DNA of 64,000 bases from Photorhabdus luminescens subsp. luminescens (lineage in GTDB: Bacteria > Pseudomonadota > Gammaproteobacteria > Enterobacterales > Enterobacteriaceae). The translations under genes and the position numbers were made by a program. Below, piece after piece: positions 62,535-64,000 of this stretch (within the stretch, counting starts at the first letter, position 1; the number at the start of each line of letters is the position of its first letter). Under the pieces are notes generated by a model. That model worked only from the letters and a program-made list of their open reading frames with translations, searched no databases and had not been told where the DNA came from. Location of the stretch: assembly GCF_001083805.1 (NCBI RefSeq), contig NZ_JXSK01000003.1, forward strand, positions 558,001 to 622,000, given 5' to 3'.

Positions 62535-62558
62535 CGTCGTTCCTCCCGGCTTCGCCCG

Positions 62559-63308
62559 TCACGACGAACTTTTAGCCACCTGACAATGGTTGCCTGCGCA
62601 ACTAAAAGTCAGTTGCGGCCGGCCGCCATAATCATTGACATACGTCAGTACCGGCGCACTGCCCAATGCCCCTACACTACCACTCAGCACCGCGCTACTT
62701 TTAGGCGCTATCATCAATGGTTTAAAACCCGCCGCCGTCTCTCCCTTAAGCTGGCTCGATGCATCCACTATGGTGATGTAATAGGGTGTCGGATTGTTCA
62801 CCTGATATTGGTTCCCCTGACGCGTCAAAGTCATCTTCTCTTGCCACGGATTGTCCAAATCAGTGCGGCTGGCAAAAATAGCTTTCGGGCGATAGAACAG
62901 CTTGATTCGAGTTTGTAGCGCAATCTGCAAGGTATTCGGCTTCTTGCTACGCGGCGGAATTTCACGCAAGTTAAAATAGAACAAGCTTTCCCGATCTTGT
63001 GGTAACTGCGCGATTGTTGGCAGTGACTGTATTTTCACCTGACTCTTAGCGCCCGGCTCCACCCGCTGTACCGGCGGCGTCACCACTAACGGACCATTGA
63101 TTTTGTTACCCTGCTCATCTTCTATCCATCCCTGCGCCAGATATGGCAACTCTTTGTTCTGGTTGCTAATATCCATGCTGGTGGATTTGTCCTCACCGTT
63201 AAACACGATGCGGGTACGATCCAGCGCAATGGCCGCCATTGACTCACTGATCACTGACAGGCTTAAGATAGCTATCGTGACTACACTGATTGTATTCTTC
63301 AATTTCAT
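62559..63308 (-). CDS. mrfD: Periplasmic fimbrial chaperone (MrpD-like)
   Basis: The 249-residue PapD-type chaperone has a signal peptide ending near ESMAA, an N-terminal Ig domain with IALDRTRIVFNGEDKSTS and the FYFNLREIPPRSKKPN signature near 110, and a C-terminal domain ending CAGNHCQVAKSSS with a Cys pair. It folds pilins by donor-strand complementation and passes them to the usher. ATG 63308 is taken, six bases after an in-frame TTG. Confidence 0.88.
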   Translation of the reverse strand: MKLKNTISVVTIAILSLSVISESMAAIALDRTRIVFNGEDKSTSMDISNQNKELPYLAQGWIEDEQGNKINGPLVVTPPVQRVEPGAKSQVKIQSLPTIAQLPQDRESLFYFNLREIPPRSKKPNTLQIALQTRIKLFYRPKAIFASRTDLDNPWQEKMTLTRQGNQYQVNNPTPYYITIVDASSQLKGETAAGFKPLMIAPKSSAVLSGSVGALGSAPVLTYVNDYGGRPQLTFSCAGNHCQVAKSSS

Positions 63309-63401
63309 CCTCAATTACTCATTCTTAGCATAATCATTACAGGTCACCGCGATACGTTTCGGTGACAACAACAAAGTTTTCACGCTGCCGGTCAATTCAA
63401 G

Positions 63402-64000
63402 TTATGGCCGTTTATTACCGTCGGCCAGTTGGCAGAGCAGTAATAACGAAGCCATCTCTTCTACTTTGGGTAATTCTGGCGGCAGCTCAATCACACATTG
63501 CAATTCCCCATCCCAACGCACATCCAGTTTCTCTCCCGGATTTATCCCGCTCAGGTAGGTGTTCCCACTATCACTGACGATACCGATCTCCCGTTGATCC
63601 TTATTCAGTACCGTTGCCCCAAATGGCGGCGCGTTACCGTCCGGCAAGCGGATCAGGGCCATCGCTTTTTCACCGGATATCACCTGAAATTTGCGATAGC
63701 CAATCGCCCCTTCCGTCAACGTCGCTTGTTGTACCGACCGTATTGCCTCTACGTTGTCCGGCAATTTGTTCAAATCAATACTCGCACTGTTACGGTAATA
63801 GTTGTTCACATCAGAGATCACCGCTTTACCAAACATATTGGTATGGGTAATCGCGCCGAAACCTTTCACCGGTACACCGCCGACACCATCGGTATCCACC
63901 ATCAAACGGGTGGTGCCCGGCATATTAATGCGATGCAGCGCCGCGCCTTTTGGCGTCATGGTCATGCCCCCCTGAATAGAAAGCGCCGCCGTGGTATAAC
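63402..64000 (-). CDS. mrfC: Outer-membrane fimbrial usher, C-terminal part
   Basis: The open frame continues past the right edge, so the 5' part is missing. The visible 199 residues are the end of a PapC/MrpC usher: the region TTAALSIQGGMTMTPKG, MVDTDGVGGVPVKG, the plug-proximal VISDVNNYYRNSASIDLN, and the C-terminal plug-like domain (PFGATVLNKDQREIGIVSD, YLSGINPGEKLDVRW). It transports chaperone-bound pilins. The internal ATG at 63965 is not a start. Confidence 0.9.
   Translation of the reverse strand, partial: YTTAALSIQGGMTMTPKGAALHRINMPGTTRLMVDTDGVGGVPVKGFGAITHTNMFGKAVISDVNNYYRNSASIDLNKLPDNVEAIRSVQQATLTEGAIGYRKFQVISGEKAMALIRLPDGNAPPFGATVLNKDQREIGIVSDSGNTYLSGINPGEKLDVRWDGELQCVIELPPELPKVEEMASLLLLCQLADGNKRP

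Overview
The window reads as chromosomal DNA of an enterobacterial insect pathogen of the genus Photorhabdus (luminescens/laumondii group). The evidence is TccA/TccB-type insecticidal toxin subunits, an MR/P-like (mrf) fimbrial operon, ERIC-type palindromic repeats, moderate GC in genes with very AT-rich spacers, and core genes (cueO, yacC, speE, speD) in enterobacterial order. This assignment rests on family recognition; no search was run. I saw no tRNA, rRNA or CRISPR array.

Layout. 0-7.4 kb: a Panacea-domain antitoxin-like gene with a partner cut by the left edge, cueO, yacC-speE-speD, an IS982-family remnant, and two HicAB toxin-antitoxin modules on opposite strands around an isochorismatase-fold hydrolase. 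7.5-16.6 kb: a minus-strand amino-sugar locus (agaR, agaZ, agaS, PTS agaVWEF, agaY, then a secreted clan-D glycosidase) with AgaR and CRP sites upstream of agaR. 16.6-21.4 kb: class C beta-lactamase, an orphan type III lipase effector with its chaperone, a class I terpene synthase and a truncated antitoxin. 21.5-29.4 kb: uhpABC followed by the hexose-phosphate ABC transporter afuABC instead of uhpT. 29.5-40 kb: an XRE regulator and a toxin block of tccB, tccA and a P47/TULIP-like protein with C-terminal Ig-like repeats.

40.3-53.3 kb: a PLP-dependent ammonia-lyase with a TetR regulator, a divergent UPF0261 gene, a tryptophanase operon with a leader peptide (tnaC) that I found and translated by hand, a MATE transporter, and a formate dehydrogenase-N alpha gene with Cys in place of Sec followed by a deletion scar of the beta and gamma genes. 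54.2-58.7 kb: a compact plus-strand cassette of HisA-like, phosphoribosyltransferase, HAD, PurA-like (frameshifted) and Nudix proteins. This is the best candidate here for an undescribed pathway, probably making or processing a nucleotide-like metabolite. 58.7-64 kb: an ERIC element, a 10-bp tandem repeat and the mrf operon from mrfJ back to a partial usher that runs off the right edge.

Functional themes are host-derived sugar and amino-sugar use (aga, uhp/afu), tryptophan/indole control (tnaC-tnaA-permease), insect-directed toxins and effectors (Tcc, P47-like, type III lipase), adhesion (mrf) and gene decay (IS982 remnant, fdnHI scar, purA-like frameshift, permease 3' frameshift, truncated antitoxin).
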